DNA from: a virus
Direction: 5' to 3' (one strand)
DNA: 33,804 bases
Virus record (IMG/VR): IMGVR_UViG_3300023109_001426
Span: 1 to 33,804 of that record
Shown here: piece by piece, positions 31,339-33,804 of the stretch
Layout of the letters: every line of letters begins with the position of its first letter
How positions within the stretch are numbered: the first letter of the stretch is position 1
Position numbers and translations under genes: made by a program
Notes under the pieces: generated by a model
Told to the model about the DNA's origin: nothing
Databases searched by the model: none
The model's input: only the letters and a program-made list of their open reading frames with translations

Positions 31339-31715
31339 CCTTTTTCTCTGTTCATTGCCTTAATTAAACCATATTTTCTTATATCACCAGAGAAAAGAGT
31401 TAGTTCGACTGCTTTCTTTTCGTTCGTTACTGTAATACTACGATTGGTAAGGTAATATGGACAGTCAATAAACTGATCTAAAAAGATAATAACTTGTGTA
31501 GTTAGTGGCATTTCAGGAGGATAAGGTATATCGTATGTAGCCAATTCGATCTGTTTAACTATGTCATATCCTGCTTCAGTTAATCTAAGCCCACCGTTGT
31601 CTTTTTCTCTAGTATTTTGCCACCATAGAGGCATGTACTGCTTCACAGTAGTATCATCACTTGATTTATCAAGTTGTTTTAGAAAAATTTTAGTGTAAGT
31701 TTCTTTCCAGTTCAT
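31335..31715 (-). CDS. Conserved hypothetical phage protein
   Basis: 126 residues. YMPLWWQNTREKDNGGLRLTE in the middle and DIRKYGLIKAMNR at the end look like conserved blocks; I have seen similar small proteins in T4-like marine phages. No enzyme motif. It is coupled to the preceding gene by an ATGA overlap, and its stop codon lies inside the -35 box of the MoxR promoter. Role unknown. Confidence 0.65.
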   Translation of the reverse strand: MNWKETYTKIFLKQLDKSSDDTTVKQYMPLWWQNTREKDNGGLRLTEAGYDIVKQIELATYDIPYPPEMPLTTQVIIFLDQFIDCPYYLTNRSITVTNEKKAVELTLFSGDIRKYGLIKAMNREKG

Positions 31716-32002
31716 TCTTCAACTACTACATTACCTTCAGTTAACACATGTACAGCAAAATCATCCGACTTAAACATGTCGTTTAGTCTTTTTGCTAGGT
31801 TATGTGCATGTCCTGGGTTAGAAAAGCTTGTTTTCTTATATTTAGGACCTGGGTAATTAGTAAGTATGTTCGAACTTTTAAGATTGAATGGCTTGCCTCT
31901 ATAAAAGACAGCCCAAATAGCTTCAGCCTCAAGAATTTGTTCACACTTGTATGTAACATTGTCAGTGTGTTCCAAAATAATTGTAGGCTTAGGTCTACTC
32001 AT
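31712..32002 (-). CDS. Conserved hypothetical phage protein
   Basis: 96 residues from ATG 32002 (SRPKPTIILEH after the Met), with AAGGA seven bases upstream. A longer form from 32077 overlaps the upstream gene by 26 bases and is less likely, although GAGGT lies near it. WAVFYRGKPFNLK and GPKYKKTSFSNPGHAHNLA look conserved; similar small proteins occur in T4-like marine phages. No catalytic motif seen. It overlaps the next gene by 4 bases (ATGA). Confidence 0.65.
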   Translation of the reverse strand: MSRPKPTIILEHTDNVTYKCEQILEAEAIWAVFYRGKPFNLKSSNILTNYPGPKYKKTSFSNPGHAHNLAKRLNDMFKSDDFAVHVLTEGNVVVEE

Positions 32003-32051
32003 AGTATCATCCTTCTCGGCGTCAATACTATTTAGCAGTTCTTCACTTAAT

Positions 32052-32297
32052 TCAATTGTTAAAGCCTGTGCCACCATCTAATCGTACCTCTATTACTTCG
32101 TCTGTTTGTGTAGAAGTATTTACTAAAAGCTTTTCTAGGTCCGCAGTTAATCTGGATGATATAATACCCAGCGTAAAGGCAAGATTTTTAGCTTGTGCAA
32201 TAGGTATCCTTACCTCACGCTGATTAGTATTGTCAGCAGCCTTTACTTGCTGTATAAACTGCTGAATAGGTATGGTGTTTATAGGATCACTTTGCAT
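32052..32297 (-). CDS. Small hypothetical phage protein
   Basis: 81 residues. An N-terminal IPIQQFIQQVKAADNTNQ, a helical central REVRIPIAQAKNLAFTLGII and a VIEVRLDGG end are visible. No motif is recognised. It overlaps the upstream gene by 11 bases and is part of the tight minus-strand run between the nuclease and MoxR genes. The coding call rests on position and overlap. Confidence 0.6.
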   Translation of the reverse strand: MQSDPINTIPIQQFIQQVKAADNTNQREVRIPIAQAKNLAFTLGIISSRLTADLEKLLVNTSTQTDEVIEVRLDGGTGFNN

Positions 32298-32745
32298 TCC
32301 AAAGTGCTTCTTTCATTTGTGATTCTGTTTTAAAAGGTCCTTTAGATTCGTAACGTTCAATTGTTACTAATTTAGGACAAAAAGACTTTACCCAGCCTTT
32401 TTCAAATTTAATTACATAATAACCTGCGCAATACAGGCTTTTAGATTTATCACTCTTTGTAAATAACGGTAAGCTTTGCTTAACATTAAACATTGTATTA
32501 TAAGGACGCACACTACACGGATATCCGTGTACTTCTAACACTTCTTCTGTACCATCAGAAACAGTAATAGAGTTTCTAAGATCAATACCTAAGTCTGTTT
32601 TAATTTGTTTTTTATTAGTAAAAAACTGTGTACCTTTTTTACCTGAGAACACAAACTTTTCTTCGTCAAATGCTAAAGTACCAATATTTTCACCTTGATC
32701 TTCAACAATCCAAAATTTGTCTTCTAGTAGTGTTTTTAGTTTCAT
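32287..32745 (-). CDS. Conserved hypothetical phage protein
   Basis: 152 residues. An N-terminal beta-rich portion (FWIVEDQGENIGTLAFDEEKF) is followed by a HGYPCSVRPYN centre and a SLYCAGYYVIKFEKGW stretch. I recall similar proteins in T4-like marine phages. It shares one base with the stop of the nuclease gene upstream (TAATG) and overlaps the next gene by 11 bases. No enzyme or membrane motif is visible. Role unknown. Confidence 0.65.
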   Translation of the reverse strand: MKLKTLLEDKFWIVEDQGENIGTLAFDEEKFVFSGKKGTQFFTNKKQIKTDLGIDLRNSITVSDGTEEVLEVHGYPCSVRPYNTMFNVKQSLPLFTKSDKSKSLYCAGYYVIKFEKGWVKSFCPKLVTIERYESKGPFKTESQMKEALWNAK

Positions 32746-33728
32746 TATTTAATATACCTTGCTTGTAGAGGTTCGGCAAATGATGCTGCTTGATCAGCTA
32801 CACGTTGCATATCCCACTTTGCACAAAACTTCATGAGTCTCATACCTACTTGTGTAATATTTTTACTTTCTACATTGTTAATTTCTTCGTTAATGATTGC
32901 TCTAATGTCTGCGGGTTGTGCAGTTAAGTCACAAAGTGTAACATTGCGTGTATAGTCATCTAGTACACGATGTTCTACACCTTCATGATCTACCCAACGC
33001 TGTAACATCATGTTATTCCAGTTAAAGCCTTTGTCGTTCTTGTCAGCAAATGCTTCTTGTAGGCCTACTTTGTTTTTAGTGCCTTTCTTACGTACACCTG
33101 GATATGCACTAAACACGTTGTCACTAGTGTCGCCACGCATACACTTTTCAAACAACATGAATTCAGGATCGGGAGCAGCCTTAGCTTCACCTGTCTTCTT
33201 ATCAACTACTGCATGACCTTTATCGTCAAAGTAGCCTTTGTATGTAATAGTTGTATTGCTTACACCGTTGTACTGTTGTACATTAGGAGCAATAAGTTGC
33301 GCAAAGTCACCGTCAGTACTAATAATAACATGTTTATCATTAGGATGTGACTGTACCCAACCAGCAATTAAGTCATCTGCTTCTAGTTGCGGATGCCGCA
33401 TAACAGTGCAGTTAGTCTTCTCTGATACAAAGTTCTTAAATTCGTCGAAGATTTCCCAAAACACTGTATCTTCTTCTGTCTCTGCAACAGTCATCTTGTC
33501 TCGAGTAACTTGTCTGTTACGCTTGTAAGGCTCATAGAAGTCTTTACGCCAGCTACGTCCTTCTAAACAAAATACAACATGCGAACCTTCAAAGTCACGC
33601 CACGCTTTCTTAACACTGTTAAGCGTAATGTGTAGAGCCATGCCTACTTTAGTATCTATGTCGCCACGTACTACATGCCTTGCACGGAAGAACGTGTTAG
33701 CAGTATCTACTAGAATATAAGTTGCCAT
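32745..33728 (-). CDS. 5'-3' exonuclease / flap endonuclease (T4 RNase H-like)
   Basis: 327 residues with the metal-binding blocks of the FEN-1/5'-exonuclease family in order: ILVDTANTFFRARH at the N-terminus (D8), CLEGRSWRKDFYEPYKRNR, LEADDLIAGW, STDGDFAQL, and CMRGDTSDNVFSAYPGV, which is the second Asp cluster plus the helix-hairpin-helix entry. T4 RNase H is of similar length and removes RNA primers and flaps during lagging-strand synthesis, so this is a replication gene. It opens the minus-strand block, with its own promoter and 10-base repeats upstream. The family is confident; I do not give a gene symbol because orthology to T4 rnh cannot be shown here. Confidence 0.85.
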   Translation of the reverse strand: MATYILVDTANTFFRARHVVRGDIDTKVGMALHITLNSVKKAWRDFEGSHVVFCLEGRSWRKDFYEPYKRNRQVTRDKMTVAETEEDTVFWEIFDEFKNFVSEKTNCTVMRHPQLEADDLIAGWVQSHPNDKHVIISTDGDFAQLIAPNVQQYNGVSNTTITYKGYFDDKGHAVVDKKTGEAKAAPDPEFMLFEKCMRGDTSDNVFSAYPGVRKKGTKNKVGLQEAFADKNDKGFNWNNMMLQRWVDHEGVEHRVLDDYTRNVTLCDLTAQPADIRAIINEEINNVESKNITQVGMRLMKFCAKWDMQRVADQAASFAEPLQARYIK

Positions 33729-33750
33729 TAGTTTGCCTATTGTTGTTTAT

Positions 33751-33780
33751 ATATACGATTATATACGATTATATACGATT
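33751..33780. repeat. Three tandem 10-base repeats upstream of the nuclease gene
   Basis: ATATACGATT occurs three times back to back with no change. The 10-base period puts copies on about the same face of the helix. On the minus strand each junction creates TATAAT, so several overlapping -10 boxes are possible. Confidence 0.85.
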
Positions 33781-33786
33781 AGTCAA
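33758..33786 (-). promoter_or_regulatory. Sigma70-type promoter for the nuclease gene
   Basis: On the minus strand TTGACT (33786-33781), a 17-base spacer and TATAAT (33763-33758). The ATG is at 33728. The spacer and -10 box are formed by the three 10-base repeats, so other -10 registers also exist. Upstream of it only 18 bases remain in the window. Confidence 0.65.
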
Positions 33787-33804
33787 CCGTTATTAATCCC
33801 ATAA

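Noticed and set aside
33751-33780. CRISPR array or replication iterons
   Set aside because: The unit is 10 bases with no spacers, and the repeats coincide with promoter boxes; an origin role cannot be shown.
1-33804. Prophage or bacterial chromosome segment
   Set aside because: I see no integrase, attachment repeats, rRNA, tRNA or host core genes; the right-hand genes are of lytic T4-like phage type.

Overview
The window looks like part of the genome of a low-GC, T4-like (tailed, contractile-tail type) marine phage. I see no integrase, rRNA or tRNA, and no host housekeeping genes. Genes overlap by 1 to 17 bases almost everywhere. The right third holds small conserved hypothetical genes, a MoxR-like ATPase with a VWA/metallopeptidase partner, a T4 RNase H-like 5'-3' nuclease, and a tail-fibre-type protein behind a T4-like late promoter; I associate this set with T4-like phages of SAR11 and picocyanobacteria. 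The host cannot be fixed from this window; low GC and the absence of photosynthesis genes are compatible with either host group.

Layout. (1) Bases 2-8568, plus strand: a gene fragment, two SGNH-hydrolase-like proteins, a fused nucleotidyltransferase/kinase, a glycosyltransferase-like protein, a methyltransferase with internal repeats, a small protein, a nitroreductase-like protein, a radical SAM enzyme, a CMP-sugar-synthetase-like protein and an unknown protein. This part looks like glycan or small-molecule metabolism. (2) Bases 8576-15954, plus: five radical SAM enzymes that share an N-terminal half-SPASM ('twitch') cysteine pattern, one 2-oxoglutarate (2OG)/Fe(II) oxygenase between the first two, and a third SGNH-like protein. 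(3) Bases 15951-19064, plus: another radical SAM enzyme, a QueC-like PP-loop ATPase and two methyltransferases. (4) Bases 19061-26011, plus: two membrane fatty-acid-desaturase-like proteins, five more 2OG/Fe(II) oxygenases, an acetyltransferase-like protein and a B12-domain radical SAM enzyme. (5) Bases 26003-33804, minus: the conserved phage block, transcribed towards the island and meeting it in a 9-base tail-to-tail overlap.

The plus-strand block therefore packs eight radical SAM enzymes, six 2OG/Fe(II) oxygenases and two di-iron desaturases into about 26 kb, with tailoring enzymes of glycan, methyl, acyl and nucleotide type. That density of iron-dependent C-H activating chemistry is the most unusual thing here. 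My best guess is a biosynthetic or tailoring island that decorates a surface glycan, lipid, protein or nucleobase during infection. The substrate is not visible in the sequence.

Regulation. Minus-strand genes have clear sigma70-type promoters (two with TTGACA-N16-TATATT) and one T4-like late promoter before the tail gene. On the plus strand two sigma70-like promoters lie so close to their start codons that the transcripts would be leaderless or nearly so. No stretch of more than 300 bases lacks a gene; the largest gap (30097-30188) holds a hairpin and a promoter.
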